From: Rhyacichthys aspro
Lineage: Eukaryota > Chordata > Actinopteri > Gobiiformes > Rhyacichthyidae
Reading direction: 5' to 3'
Assembly: GCA_036850595.1 (NCBI GenBank)
Contig: CM072170.1
Coordinates: 14,166,303-14,230,302 of the forward strand
DNA: 64,000 nucleotides
Shown piece after piece: positions 11,441-23,639 of this stretch. Position 1 is the stretch's first letter. Each line of letters opens with the position of its first letter. The notes beneath the pieces were generated by a model that was not told the DNA's origin, did not search any database, and saw only the letters and a list, made by a program, of their open reading frames with translations. Both the position numbers and the translations under genes were made by a program.

Positions 11441-12240
11441 GCTCAAATATGTTTAGACACACAGTAAAGCTCTGAGCGAGGCGGCAGTCGACATTCGCTC
11501 ATGGGTTTATCCTCAGATTAAATATTAAATGTGACTCAAATGGAATATTTTTGTTTATCTGGGAATAACATGCAGAGATGATTACGGTTATTTATTGACT
11601 GTGTACTGTAATTAAAAGGAAAAGTAGTAGAAGCACGGCTCTGATCGTTGGTTTAAAGGGTGGGATTCTGTAAGTCTGAATATTCCTCACAACACACTCA
11701 AATGGGAAAGCTGAACTGGATTTGAAGCATATGGACAGTCTGAAACCAGATCTGACATGGTCTTTACAGCAACTGTTCCAGCTTTATTTTTACAAGTGTT
11801 TATCCATGTTTCATCAAGAGCTTCTTAAATTCATTCATAACAGATGTAGGTAGGATAGGATTCTTTTTAACTGTTCTCTTTTGTTTTTGTATGAGACATA
11901 AATGGAATCACTTCTAAATTTAAAGCTACATCAATTTTACGGTTGTACATAAAATTTTATGTACACGGATTTACAAAAAAATGTTTTACAAAATTAAAAC
12001 AGGGGTTAGATCCTTCAGTAAGTTGTAATGGAAACACATAGGATATAGGATAAAATGGGGTTGTGACAAATGTAACTGTGTGGAATGAGCTGATGAGTAA
12101 TGCAGTAAGAAAATGCCCAGAGCCAACCAGAACTAATAAGACAAAGCCAAAAGCTTTCCTTAAAGTCACTAATTAAATATTGCTCTAGAGAAAATAGGCA
12201 ACTATCCAGAGACTGTATCTTAAGTTAATAAGATATGGTT
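11441..12240. other. AT-rich non-coding, nothing recognised
   Basis: No gene or repeat was recognised. Confidence 0.5.
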
Positions 12241-12625
12241 GGATTTGAACAGTTTTTAGATTGATTTGAATCAGATTTATTTTATTTCTTCATGAAATCG
12301 TATAGGTTAAGCCAGTTTTTGCCACAGAGATAAATAAAGCCTGTTGAAATCCATCTAAAACCAGTTCAAATGCAACTAAAACCTGTTTAAGTCCATGTAA
12401 AACCTGTTCAAGCCCATCTAAAACCTGCTCAAATCAAACTAAAACCTCTTTAACTCCAACTAAAACCAGTTTCCATAAAAAGAGGAAATTGATGTTAAAG
12501 AAATGAAGAAGAAACCTCACATTCAAAATATAATAAAAGCTTCCCAAGTGTCACAGTCTTCGGACCCTGAAAAGATTCTTATTTACTATCGTGGCCCCTC
12601 ACCACTTTGAGTTTGACACCACAGA
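12241..12625 (-). mobile_element. hAT-type non-autonomous element with internal 21-bp repeats
   Basis: The right end reads GAGTTTGACACCACAG, which in reverse complement resembles the GTGTCAAACTC-type ends of hAT-derived elements. From about 12350 to 12475 the interior is a diverged tandem repeat of about 21 bp (CTAAAACCTGTTCAAGTCCA type), about six units. The same unit in the opposite sense is seen at 12241-12275 and again in the related element at 60938-61185. The left end is uncertain and no target duplication was found. Confidence 0.45.
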
Positions 12626-12639
12626 CCTACATTAAACTT

Positions 12640-14620
12640 TTATATAGTAGGGGGGAACTCTTCACAGTAATGTTAAAACGGTCACTTTGTGGTCAAACCT
12701 AACACAGAAAAAGACAGATTTCAAAGTTTGTGAACTTCCAAATCTTGCATGAATAAACCAGAAATAAGTATTTTCAAGATTAATGTGCCACTTGCAGTTT
12801 AGATGTTCAACAACCATCGGCACAACAAACTCTTACCTAAAACCAGAGCTAGAAGTAGACGACCTTAAATCTGACACTGTCTCTCTTTAAGTTGAACCAT
12901 ATGCTGCTGAACAAACTGCTTCCTCTATTATTCCTATGAAAACAGAACATCAAATGTATAATAAAAGAGTTGTGCTATGAATACTGTTTTCTTCTGAACT
13001 GAGAAGGATAAATTACTGTAAGACTGATAAAGCTTCAAATGAAATGACAAATAACCTGAGAAATGTGACTCATGCAGCGTTGCGTGACCTGCAAGACTAT
13101 TAAACGTCACCATTCTTTCTACTGGAAGAGCAACTAGGCAGATAATAAGCACGTAATGTACAGTGTATTTAAAGAAACCGAGTCCCAGAACTTTCAAACT
13201 GAAAAATGAAGGCACAGGTTGCATCACTGAGCGGCCATTGCTTAAAAACACAACAGACTATTCTATACACGGCAACTTTCCCAAAAGAATGCAACGTTCG
13301 GAGGGTGAAAATCAAACAGAGACCGTGAATTATTCAAGAAGACATACGCTCTCAAGACGTACGGCGCCTGCGTACTCCGAAGTAGGCTACGCAACAAAGC
13401 AAACAGACATTTCGCATCAGGCGCAGCAAGTTTGGTATGATTCATCAGCGATCGGGGAGTCACGCTCTACCCCGGATCTCTGAGGACAACACACAAACAC
13501 ACACACAACGCGCTGAGGCTGTGAACGTGGACGCTTGAAGGTGACTTGTGTGTCTGCAGCCGGAGGTCTCTCAGTAAAAGGAAAGAGAGAGTGTGTATGG
13601 GGTCTGACGGTGCCCGGTCAGGTCAAGTTTAAAAAAGAAGCCCTGGCTCTAGGCTCTGGACTTCCCTGGTAATGGACATGGCAAAACACAGGTCCAAATG
13701 CAAGTTCAAGAGCGGTCGCGCGGATTTAGAAAGCAAGTCTTTTACTCAAATTTTGTAAATCAGAACGGTGCTCTCCTACAACCCGCTTTCTGAGCCAAGA
13801 GCTAGCCCAGACAAAACACAAGTCATAGAAAAGAGAAAGGTGAATACACAACAGAAAAAGGGTGAAAAATAAAATCCACTCTTTGTTTTTTCTTTCATGT
13901 CACACTGAAAGCTTTGATACCTTTTATTACCCATAACCCTCTGTCTCCATAGACCAGGAGATTAGTAGATTAGCTATCAAACCACACAATGACAAGATAA
14001 AGTATACTTTAAATCAAGCACATGGCCAATTTGCATAAATCAACAAAGGCTGCATCATATCACCAATACACTGTATGTGCTTATGCCAATTTCCTGTCAT
14101 GTGGCAAGTCATTAGAGATAATGATTATTGGTGTCTTTAGCGTTTGCACAGTCCTTACAGCCTTATGCCTGTAGAAGAAGCATTAACTTTTAGAACACAG
14201 TGGGTAAAGGAAACTAGGAGCAGAAACAGTTAAATCTGCTTGAGATTCATAATGGATAAATAAGGGAAATCTTTGGATGGAGATTTGTGTTTTCACTTGT
14301 TCTCAAACCCCAAAGTTGGCGTTGACTCGCTAAGCCCTCTTTTTTTGGAATACAGTTTGACTATTTTTCTTACAGCACAACAGAACAGACTCTTATGAAA
14401 TAGTTTTGTTTTTTTCCCGTAAAAGGAATCTCTGACACTCTCTGGTGCAGATTGATGATGATTCATCTTTTTTTTCTGTAAATGGAAGCCCGTGCCTTCA
14501 CTGGCAGCAGGTGACAAACGATGAAAATCTGAGTTTGTGACTTTAACCCCAGTTGTGCTGTAATTTTAATTATTGAAGAGGCAGTGAAGTGGTTTCTTGG
14601 AGTCTTACTGTCACGGTGAT
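12640..14620. other. Non-coding, nothing recognised
   Basis: A CA-rich run lies at about 13487-13508 with a short CpG-richer patch around it (13340-13560). Open frames at 13163-13483 (plus) and 12934-13251 (minus) overlap antisense and have no recognisable domain. Confidence 0.45.
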
Positions 14621-14633
14621 GTTGCCAGGCAAC
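14621..14633. promoter_or_regulatory. RFX X-box, perfect palindrome with 1-bp spacer
   Basis: GTTGCC-A-GGCAAC is a perfect inverted repeat and an exact X-box. It sits in a short conserved-looking stretch, TCACGGTGATGTTGCC. Confidence 0.5.
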
Positions 14634-14911
14634 CGGTCGAGACGTAACAGACCAATATACTGTATTCTGTCAATATGCAGCACAGCACTAATAAAACCAC
14701 AAACAGCAGAATTGGGATGTTAAACTGCAGATGTAGCAGTGTCTATTAACCCAACTGAGCTCCATTACTGCACATTTCTAAGTTTAATATCAATTATTTA
14801 TTATCAACACTTAAAAAAGCACTTTTTGTCCATCATGTTCCAAAATGAAGTGACCTGGAACATCCAGCATTGAAAATGAGGCTAAAATAACTAGGCCATA
14901 TGTACAGTAGC

Positions 14912-15225
14912 TATGGCTGTGTCCGAAACCACTTCTTCGTCACTATATGGTGCACTATGTAGTGATTTTCTTTTTTTTAATGATGTCCGAATTTCGAGTG
15001 GACTCAAACGTAGTGCACCGATAGTTTCCTTCAATGCGTCTTGACAAGAGAACATTGATGGTCTCTAGATGGATAGAAAAAACCATGATGCTGTACAAAC
15101 ACTTTTGAATAAAACATCTTCAAACCTATAAACCCTTCACTAGAGTGTCCAAAACTACTCCCTAGTCCCTAACCTTGATTACTGTAGAGAATGGCACTAC
15201 GTAGTGAACAAAGCCATGGTCTATG
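14912..15225. mobile_element. Miniature DNA-transposon-like teleost repeat
   Basis: The segment starts GGCTGTGTCCGAAACCACTT and carries repeated GTGCACTATGTAGTG-type phrases at both ends (ACTATATGGTGCACTATGTA, then CACTACGTAGTGAAC near 15191-15205). This resembles a palindromic miniature element known from teleosts whose ends carry a TCCGAAA or ATTCGGACAC phrase. The right terminus is worn, so its end is approximate and no target duplication was found. Confidence 0.45.
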
Positions 15226-15229
15226 GATG

Positions 15230-16442
15230 GGATGAACGTGTCTTAGAGGCAGAAGTTTAACCTGTGATGTGGCCATATAATATTTATGAATTGGTATTTA
15301 TTAAGTCACTGTGGTGAAAAACAGTTTACTTCTTGGTAAAGCAAGAAAAAAAGAGTGTCAACAATCCAGTCACGATGAGACACAGTGCTTTTCATTCACA
15401 TTGTGAGATGACTTTTTTGTCCACATCCACCAGTGTCACATTGTTAATAGCAACAGAAAAGAAGCTGTGTAGTATCTGAAACACTTCAAAAGTAAGGTCA
15501 CTATACTCTCATAAAGGAGTTATTGATGAATGTGGAATTAGGCAGTGTTTTCAGATGCAGCCTTTGACTAAATTAATTCCAAGAGACCATCTAGGGTAGC
15601 ATTTTGTTTACCTCAAAAGCAACAAATCCAAACAAGATAACCAGGTGTCTATGTCAAGACTCAATTTGTACACGAACCAAACTACAGTAAAACACATCTG
15701 AACCATTACAAATGTCTCCTTTCAGCTCTCAATCCTGCAGCATTATATAAAAACTCAGCAAAAAAAAAAAGTACTGTTGTAAACATAGCTTGCTTTTGAG
15801 CTAATAGATTCCAAGAAGCATTCCAAATCAATAAGTCCAATGAATAATGGATCCAGATAAAACTGTTGGCACAGACGAGACTCCTATGATAATACGAAAG
15901 ATAACACACACGTCTCAATTCTCCATCCTTCCTCTCAACTTCCCTCCTTCCTCGGTGCCTCTCGTCGCTCTATATTGTGGTAAAATGTTGGGGGAATAAG
16001 ACAGCGAGGTAGACAGGCAGAAACCCGATCGCATATCAAAGCCGGCGGAGCTTTGATAGCGTACAGGGAGGGCGCGGGTCAGAAAAACCCAAGGCTGGCT
16101 GAACTCTTTAAAGAGGAGGGGCAGTGTGAGGTATCCAGATGCCCACGTCAAGAAGAGTGTGGGGTGGATGAGGCTTTGAGGAGAGCTTTTTCAACCCGAT
16201 GTCCTGCAGTCAGAAAGAAAGGGAAAAAAAAACTAAGCAGCGCTCCCTCTCTGTGTCTGTCTGTCTCTTTCTTTCTCTTTCCCCTCTGGCTTTTCCACTT
16301 ATCTTTAACAAACAGCAGCTCAGGCGCTCAGCCACTGGCCGACAGTTTGTCCCGACAACAAAAAACCATGGCAACAACCGCTGGAAGAGCCTGTCCGGTT
16401 CCAAAGGTCCACCCTCTCTTTGGCTCTCCAGTAAGAGCTCTT
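15230..16442. other. Non-coding, nothing recognised
   Basis: A (TCT)-type pyrimidine run lies at 16258-16285. The open frames at 16053-16558 are overlapping, low-complexity and without domain resemblance. ACCATGGCAACAACC at 16366-16380 is only an X-box half. Confidence 0.45.
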
Positions 16443-16560
16443 CAGAGGTGGGTACTTACATTTACTCAAGTACACGAGTACAGTGGAAAATGTACTTTAG
16501 GAGTACATTTCCTAAAGCATGCTTTAGGAAAGAGTGCATTTTAGAGGAGTACAAGTAACA
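16443..16560 (+). mobile_element. Fragment of hAT-type element (CAGAGGTGGG end)
   Basis: CAGAGGTGGGTACTTACATT begins a stretch rich in ACTCAAGTAC and GTACTTTAGGAGTACA phrases. It corresponds to the end of the complete element at 43078-43603. Only about 120 bp is recognisable. A perfect 24-bp palindrome (16508-16531) lies inside it. Confidence 0.5.
16508..16531. repeat. Perfect 24-bp palindrome
   Basis: Each strand reads TTTCCTAAAGCA followed by its exact reverse complement, centred on GCATGC. It lies within the transposon fragment and is probably part of its terminal or subterminal structure. Confidence 0.7.
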
Positions 16561-16629
16561 TAAGACTGCGTAACATCGGAGTAACGTTCCATATCTTGAT
16601 CTTACGTGGTGTAAGTCAACCAAAGGAAA

Positions 16630-16900
16630 TAAGAATTATCATAATTAATCATATATAAAGGGTAATAATATGTGTAAACTGTATATTGTTGTGTAGTAAA
16701 AATGTTAATGATAATGGTAAGTGATGGCAGTATTAATTAATGAGAACAGTAACAAAGATAAAGATGATAAAGAAGGTAATGATGGTAGTGTTAGCTATTA
16801 TAATTGTTTGCACTGGTAATGATGGTACAACAATAATAATGATAATAATAAAAATGTAAACAATAATAAATGAAATTAGCCATAATAGTGATAATATCTG
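16630..16900 (+). repeat. Degenerate GATAAT/AATGGT-rich low-complexity tract
   Basis: GATAATGGTA, GTAATGATGGTA and AATAATAATGATAATAATA recur over about 270 bp, with almost no C on the plus strand. It is a worn trinucleotide or hexanucleotide array. Confidence 0.5.
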
Positions 16901-16939
16901 TTTTATTCATGTTTTTTTTCCCTTTTTTGGTAATTTATT

Positions 16940-17075
16940 TTAAATGTTAAAAGGGGTAGGCACAATAAGTTTTTACTTCAGCCTAAACCCTTTCGGTCTG
17001 TGCTTCAGATTTAGTTAAAGTATTGTACTGGTGCCAATTTTACTTTCAATGACTGTAATAAATTGAATTGAACAA
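16940..17075 (+). mobile_element. 3' end of a non-LTR retroposon, probable
   Basis: The phrases GGGGTAGGCACAATAAG and CTTCAGCCTAAACCCTTTC, followed by AATAAATTGAATTGAA, resemble the 3' untranslated ends of teleost CR1/L2/Rex-type LINEs with their short terminal repeats. No coding part remains. Confidence 0.35.
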
Positions 17076-17079
17076 GTGT

Positions 17080-20000
17080 AGGTCATCGAGCAACATGGCT
17101 TCAACCACTGCCAAATTCACAGAGCGGCCTCTTACGCATCTACATCAGGTCTTTGATTTGAGAAAATGTGTTTAAGGTTCTCTCATAAACAAAGTCACTG
17201 CAGTCAGAACTGAACCGAGTAAGTCATCATCACATCCTTTTTTTCTTCTTCTTTTAACATAAAGATCATCGGAACTCCTCTTGGCCTGACCTGTCACCTA
17301 AGATCTCATGTCCTAGGATCATTCAGGCATTCAAACTCCATCTCTACATCAAGATGGCAGTTCAAGGAGAGGCAAGGACAAGAACTTCAATACAAGAAGC
17401 TGAAATAAGTTTTCTCTGCAATGGGGTGTAAATAAAAGCTGCATCTTACATAGATTCAGTGCACCAACGATGTAATGTTTTCCCATCTCAAAAACCATGA
17501 TATAGTTAGATTTCGTCACACATGCTCTCCGTAGTACTGCAGTTTTGCATGTGATCTGAAGTTTTGTGTGTGCTTAAATGCCCTGTGATCGAACATTTCG
17601 CGCAATCATTTAGTTTTTAGACAAAGTAAAGAGTCAGAGCAGTAATCTGCATCTGACTTAATCAATCAAGCTGTCCTCTGTCCACTGCATCTGCATTTTA
17701 TCGTCAGTTTTTTAGTTCCCCCACTGTTATATCCTCAAGTATCCAGTGAGACATCCTTCTCAAAACTTTAACAACTCAGAGAAAATATATTCACACTGCA
17801 CTGGTGGAACTATGTCTCTCAGCTGGCCAAGAAACGCATCAGTATTCCATAGAAAAGTCTGGAGGAAGTGTCTGGGGAGGAGAAAGTCGGAGCATCTCTG
17901 CCTCGACTACTGCCCCGAGACTCGGCCCTGAATAAGTGGAACAAAAATCATGAGTGGTTTTGCTTATGACCGTGGAAAGTTGTGTTGGAAAGTCACCTCA
18001 GAGTAAGGTCTCAAGTTCTCAGCAAGGTCCCTGTCTGAGATTTACAGACAGAAAAGAAGTCGAAGAAGTACCAGAAATATTAGTAGTAGTATTTTTTTGT
18101 CCAGATTATCAAAAGAATAGGTACCAAGGAAGTTTCACGGTACTTTTACTTGATTTGCCCTTCTCTGCTGACCCCTAAGGCTCTTTTCGGAAAAAACTGG
18201 AATCAATACGCACATGACCTAAAACCTGAACGGAGGTGAGACAACTTTGTCCTTGAGAGGTGATCAGAATCTAAAAAAACGCAGCTAAGGTGAGAATACA
18301 AAAAGAAGAGGCAGCGAGGCAGCAGTTTGTCAGAGGGCCGTACAGTCCCTTTGCTGACGGTACTTCAACGGCTTGTGCTGATGAGACAAACTGGGCTCAC
18401 ATCCTTCACTCCTCCCTCCCACTCCCACAAGCTGTTTTTAACACCGCCGAACGTACCTTATGTCGACTCCGATGTGTGCCCACTGCTGACGAAACCCAAT
18501 TCAGACAAGTCTGCACACTCCGAGAACAGACCGGAAGAGCCATCATTTATCTGCGGCGTAGGGATTTCCGATGGGACTCACCCACCACTGATATGAGGCT
18601 GTTAATATCTGCACATCTTATTTCAATAAAAATGTCATTTGTATCTTGAAATGTCACAACTTATGCAAAGTGTAAAAGCTTTAGGGCAAAACTTTGAGGT
18701 GTTTTGTCACTTTATCCATTTTTTTCTTAAGTTCTGACAAACTATTCAAATAAGTTTGTTTGCGTCTGTGTTTTCTAAATCAAATTTTTCAAACATTCAC
18801 ATCAAGTCAATTGATTTAATGTAAAGCTTATGAATGACTTGTTATGTAATACTACAAGCCAAATTTTCGTAGATTTTAGAACGGGCAATCTTACCGTGGG
18901 AAATAACGTTCTGTACATTTACATACATTACATTTGCAAATCTAGACCTGGATGACAGATAATAATGAAAGTACTGACTAATTTGAGTACAGCTCGATGC
19001 TTAGAATGACACAGATTTCTAAAAACAAAACCTCACTTTCAAGACACTGCACATGGGACTGTCCTCACACTTCAACCAACCAATACTGTAACCAATTCAG
19101 TACATTTCATCAACAAGAACCTCTAAAAATCAAGAGCAGATACTCTCTACTCCATACACATCTTTTGAAGGAGACAGTTTTGTGCCCGACACTTTTGCAA
19201 AGCTCTTATTATAGTTTGCTCTATTTCTATCTTTTATTTACAGCTACGTAGTTAAAAAGGGGAACTGAAACTTCCATGCAGAGAGGGAAGTTCTCATGTG
19301 GCAGTGTCTGAGGAGGTCAAGCGAGAGGCATCAGAGACAGAGTATTGGTGTCAGAACAACTCCATTCTTAAGGCTACTGTATATATGTAGAAAAATATGG
19401 TTTAAATGGAAACAGGCGCGGTTCTGAGACTAATGACCAAGGGTACATGTGCAAGTAAAGGGGATCTGAAGCCGTAAAGAGTGTTGTTGGTGTTTTTGGC
19501 AGCTGCTCTGACAATTATATGCCATTGTAGCCAACAGGGAGTCACTGAAAGCCAAAGTAAAACTCAATAACTTGTTATATTTGCTTTGCAGTCAGTCAGG
19601 CGTGCAGAACTTGAGGGTGCAATGCCAACTTTTGCACTTTAAGGTAAGATAAATGCCCAAAAAAAACTGAAAGAGCAGATTTGACAAAGACAAAAAAGAC
19701 AAAGCACGTGCTGCAAAAGGAAGCTATCTCAAACGTCTATAGTGATTTTTTTCTACATTGTCCAAACGGAATCATCGCTACCTGTTTTCTACCACTTGAT
19801 TCAGTTGTATAATATTCACATGCCTTGCCTTGGTGCACTGTTTGGGTGTAACTCCGTCTCTCATCAGTGTCACCTCCGTGAAGCAGCTGACAGCCAGGTC
19901 TCGGACTCTTTGCTCGTTCCTCTCTACAGTTCTGAGGCCGCTCGGGTGCGTGCACTCAGTGTTTATTTTTACATCTTTTTAACAAGCAGGTAGAATCGTC

Positions 20001-20230
20001 TCTTTGCAGTGCCACGATTTGTTTTTGTTATCTGTCCCCGAGGTCAGCGGTGAATTAGGTAAAGAAAAAAAAAAAAAAGAAAAGAAGTGCCTTTTTATGT
20101 GCTGCGGTTTCTCTTCATGGAACTGACTGCAAAATTATTTAAAGCTGAGAGCTCTCTGGGTGAGTTTACACAGTTAATGAAGGTCCTCGTGGCTGACTCA
20201 ATAAGGAGCTGTCTCGCTTTTGTTTAGGCA
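17080..20230. other. Non-coding, nothing recognised
   Basis: Mixed composition. Frames at 18290-18649 (plus) overlap each other in two frames and match nothing I know. The AGGTGA-C-AGGTCA arrangement on the minus strand at about 17286-17298 is a one-mismatch DR1. A 15-A run lies at about 20065-20079. Confidence 0.45.
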
Positions 20231-20330
20231 AGATTTAAACGGGCCTGGCACCGAGCCGGCCCCTTCCCCGCGCAACTGTTGCCCGTCGGAGCGCTCGCAC
20301 AGTACTTGCTCAGTGCCGTGACTTTGATTG
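20230..20330. promoter_or_regulatory. Short CpG-rich pocket
   Basis: About 100 bp with many CpGs (GAGCCGGCCCC, CCCGCGCAACTG, CGTCGGAGCGCTCGC) in AT-rich surroundings. It could be a small regulatory island; nothing else supports a promoter. Confidence 0.25.
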
Positions 20331-20334
20331 TGTT

Positions 20335-21924
20335 TTTGCTTCTGGACATTGTGTGATTTTTCTGTCAAGGACTTTTGTGTTTGTTTCAACACTGCACACA
20401 TCCAGCCTTTAAGTAATGAGAGGGGTATCTGAAAAGTCTAGACTGCTCACTTTTAAAGGTTAGAGAATTCTACAACAACCCCTGCTCAGGAGTGTGACAA
20501 AAACATCTCAGGATTTTTTACGGCTGTATCGTAATACCAATTTATCACGATTTATTGATTTTATAGTATCGCCTATTTTACCATATAAGTATTACTTGTA
20601 CCAATGAGTCGGCAAAGTCACTCAGAAAGATACTTGTTTAGACAAATCCTGGCTTTAACCTTGTTTTTTCCTGGTTTAGACGTGCTTGGTAGGGTTAAAC
20701 ATCTCATAGTACAGTTTAATGTTACTTTGCAGCAGTTTGAGAAGTGTTAAAATCACATTATATAGAGATGCCATTAATAAACATTCTGTTGTGACCCTCG
20801 TAATTAGCTTTCATTGTTTTATTGGCATCTTTTTTACGTTTCCAAAACCTTAACACACTTTTCAATTCAATTCAGTACTTTACTGTCATTGTTATACAAA
20901 ACATCAAGATTAAATTAGAGCATCAATCCAAAGGTTTGGTTCAAGTAACCCCTGAGGAGGCTTGTGTTTCCACTGCTCTGATTCTACTTCATAAACAGCA
21001 CCATACATATTGTGGTCTACATGATAAATGAGATTTGACTGTGTTTACAATAATACAATAAAGAAAAATGTAAATCCTCAATTGTGCCAAGGCGAGAGAA
21101 ACAGGAGGTATAGCCATACACTGCTGCAATAAACGGTAAAAGATTGTTTTTGGTTTATTCCGAAATGTTGCACGTCAACGTTACATCAGATACCTACACG
21201 GGACTTAATATTTAAATGAACTGGTTCTGCTTATGTTTAATGCAATGTAGACAGAGAATGTGATATGTTAATTCTACAAAGTAAGAGCTGAATGGAGAGT
21301 GGAAGCCGCTGTGGCTCATAAATGCTATTCATAGTTCAACTTTTAGTGTTTTGTTCTTGGGATTTCACAAAAACAAGACAAGCTTAATTTTAGAAAACCT
21401 TGTAATTTAGTGCTTTACCTTTAGCTTCTCGTTTTTGCCTGAGTAAGGATTCTTTATTGTCTAACTGACGAACTGGAGTGTTTAGTAAAAGTTGGAACCA
21501 AAATACGAGGAGTTACCGAAGTTGTACACTTTTCTGGGATGTTTTGAAGCTCTAATTGAAATGGAGACTTTCCCGTACTGACACACCAATCAGGAGGAAA
21601 CGACGCTTTAACAGCATAAACTTCATGAGGTTCATGAGTTGGCTTTAACCTTGGCCTACTGTACAGAGCTCCTTCTACTGTTCAATGTGTCTGTCGCTCA
21701 GTAAAAGCATGTCAGACCAAAAAATAAGATGAATGGTTGGGTAAAAGAGACTTTACTTAACTCCTATGAATAAAAGTGCACTGTAGAGCCATTCAAATGA
21801 ATATCCCATCACACACTCTTACTCCTGCTGATCTCCACGGACTAATGCTCACTCTCTAACTAGCGCCTTTGTGCTCATAGATGATTACTGCTTTCCACTG
21901 AAGAAAGCCAATGACCGCCAGCGC
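20335..21924. other. Non-coding, possible transposon debris
   Basis: The stretch at 20515-20600 (TACGGCTGTATCGTAATACC and TTTATCACGATTTATTG) has the look of the ATCGTGATA-type worn DNA elements common in fish. No boundaries are visible. The remainder is featureless. Confidence 0.35.
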
Positions 21925-22260
21925 TCATGACAGGAGTGGACAAGAAAGAGAAAGGCTGCGTGGAGGGAGGGGAATAAACCAGAGAGGGTAGTTATATCCT
22001 AGGGTCATTAGCAGCATTTCAAAGTCACCTCGTCTTTCGGCGTATGCTGTTTGACAGGCCCTGCCAACAGAATTAGAGACGAGGACTGACGGGGCCGCGA
22101 TTAGACGTGTAAAGTCATCGAGAACGGTGAGGTATGATCCGCGGTTACAGAAAACGCTTTTGTAGAGCAAGACATTGAATTTAAAGATCCTAATTACATC
22201 TGGATTGATTAATAGGAGCACTCCGCTGAAGATCATTATTGAAGTGTTGTACATTGAGAG
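21925..22260. promoter_or_regulatory. Candidate conserved non-coding element
   Basis: A complex, repeat-free stretch with homeodomain-type cores (CTAATTACATC and GGATTGATTAATAGG, about 22188-22216) and several CpGs. A 109-codon minus-strand frame crosses it but has no recognisable domain. The call rests on composition only. Confidence 0.3.
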
Positions 22261-22984
22261 AAAACGTTCGAGAGAATGTTTTACCGTGGACCTCTAACCC
22301 TTTGTAAATGTAGCCTCGAATTCATTTAAAATGTAAAATGAAAGTATCAAAGTCATTTATTGGTTCCTTAGGATGGAAAAGAAAGCTTAACATACTCTGC
22401 TATGTCGCATCTGAGAAAACAAATATTCCATCAAATCAATACACCTCTGTAAGCATCTTAAGTCTCACGTGTTGCTTCAACAATCACAACCACAATTAAA
22501 GCAGGCAGTGTTCTTTTAAATTTAAGCGAATGGAAAGGTTTTTTTGAAGACAGGTGCTTCATGTACTGACTGTAGAAGTAGAGCACTTGAGGGAAAAGTG
22601 AACTGTGTTAGCTTTATTCTCTTGCATCAGACACATATAAAAACACAACCTATTGTTCACAGGGGGCTCAAGTTTCTTTCATAACTGTGTAATCTGCCTA
22701 ACTGACTAAGGTGACCTTCCGTCAGCCACATGAGAACTCGCAGAACACAATCCAACTGTGGAAATCTGAGGTTACAGTATACATTGAGAAATTTTAAGTA
22801 AACAGCCAGAAAAGCGCAGTTCTAACCAATCAGAAACTAGGATCATTTTGTGTTTCAAATGGGAAATTGAAAAACAATCTAATGTGGTCCCATGAGGCCA
22901 CATGTAAGTACAAGGAGTCATAATAGCTAGAAGACAGATCGAAATGCAAAATCTGAAGGGGGCCACACTTTCAAGATTGTCACT
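22261..22984. other. AT-rich non-coding, nothing recognised
   Basis: No gene or repeat was recognised. Confidence 0.5.
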
Positions 22985-23345
22985 CATCGATTAGATAGCG
23001 CTCAGACCATTCATTTTTTAATACAGACTCGATAAACAGCGCGGCTCCCCAGGCTTCCCCGATGAGTGAACGCAATCCCCAAATTACAAGGCTTAAGATA
23101 ACATACCTGGCTAAATTGCCGGCCTTTATAAGTCTCAAATCTCTTTGTAGATATTCATCAAAGGCTATTTCGCTCCTGTTGCGGCGAACACAGACGATGG
23201 GGAGAACAACACACATTGTGGTTCATATTAAGGGCCTCTGATCTTCTATCTCCAGTTGCTCGTTTTCCGCTACATTCCTTTAGCCAGCGGTGATGTGCGG
23301 GGGGAAGAAAAGTGGGTTGGAAGGGAAGGGGAGGGGGTATCCTTT
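22985..23345. promoter_or_regulatory. Candidate regulatory block with G-quadruplex motif
   Basis: GC-richer, non-repetitive sequence (CGCTCAGACC, CAGCGCGGCTCCCC, TTGCCGGCC). It ends in a G-rich run that fits the G3+N1-7 quadruplex rule at 23314-23337. No credible exon. Confidence 0.35.
23314..23337 (+). other. Potential G-quadruplex
   Basis: Four G tracts of 3, 3, 4 and 5 bases are separated by loops of 6, 2 and 1 bases, with GGGGGG just upstream (23299-23304). This satisfies the usual quadruplex pattern on the plus strand. Confidence 0.5.
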
Positions 23346-23615
23346 GCACCAGCAGGAAATATGCGGCGAAGCTTTATTGTTAGCTTCTGAAGGGAAAAGA
23401 AGAGGGCATCCCAAGTATTATCAGGGTAAACTCAACTGCGCTAGGCTAACAAACAACACACAACTGTAGCTTGTAACTTCAGGCGCTCACTCGAGGTTCG
23501 GCTTACATCCTGCCTGACACGACGCCACTCCGGAGCAAAGTTTTACCTTTCCATCTGCTGGGTGCCAAACGAACACCGGCGCGAGTAGTGTCTGTTGGGT
23601 AAATAGAAAAAAGAG

Positions 23616-23632
23616 CCCATCTGGTGGTCGCA
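23616..23632 (-). promoter_or_regulatory. CTCF-core-like site
   Basis: On the minus strand the sequence reads CGACCACCAGATGGGCT. CCACCAGATGG matches the CTCF core, but the following GGCGC part is imperfect (GGC preceded by an extra G). Weak candidate. Confidence 0.25.
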
Positions 23633-23639
23633 GATTGGC

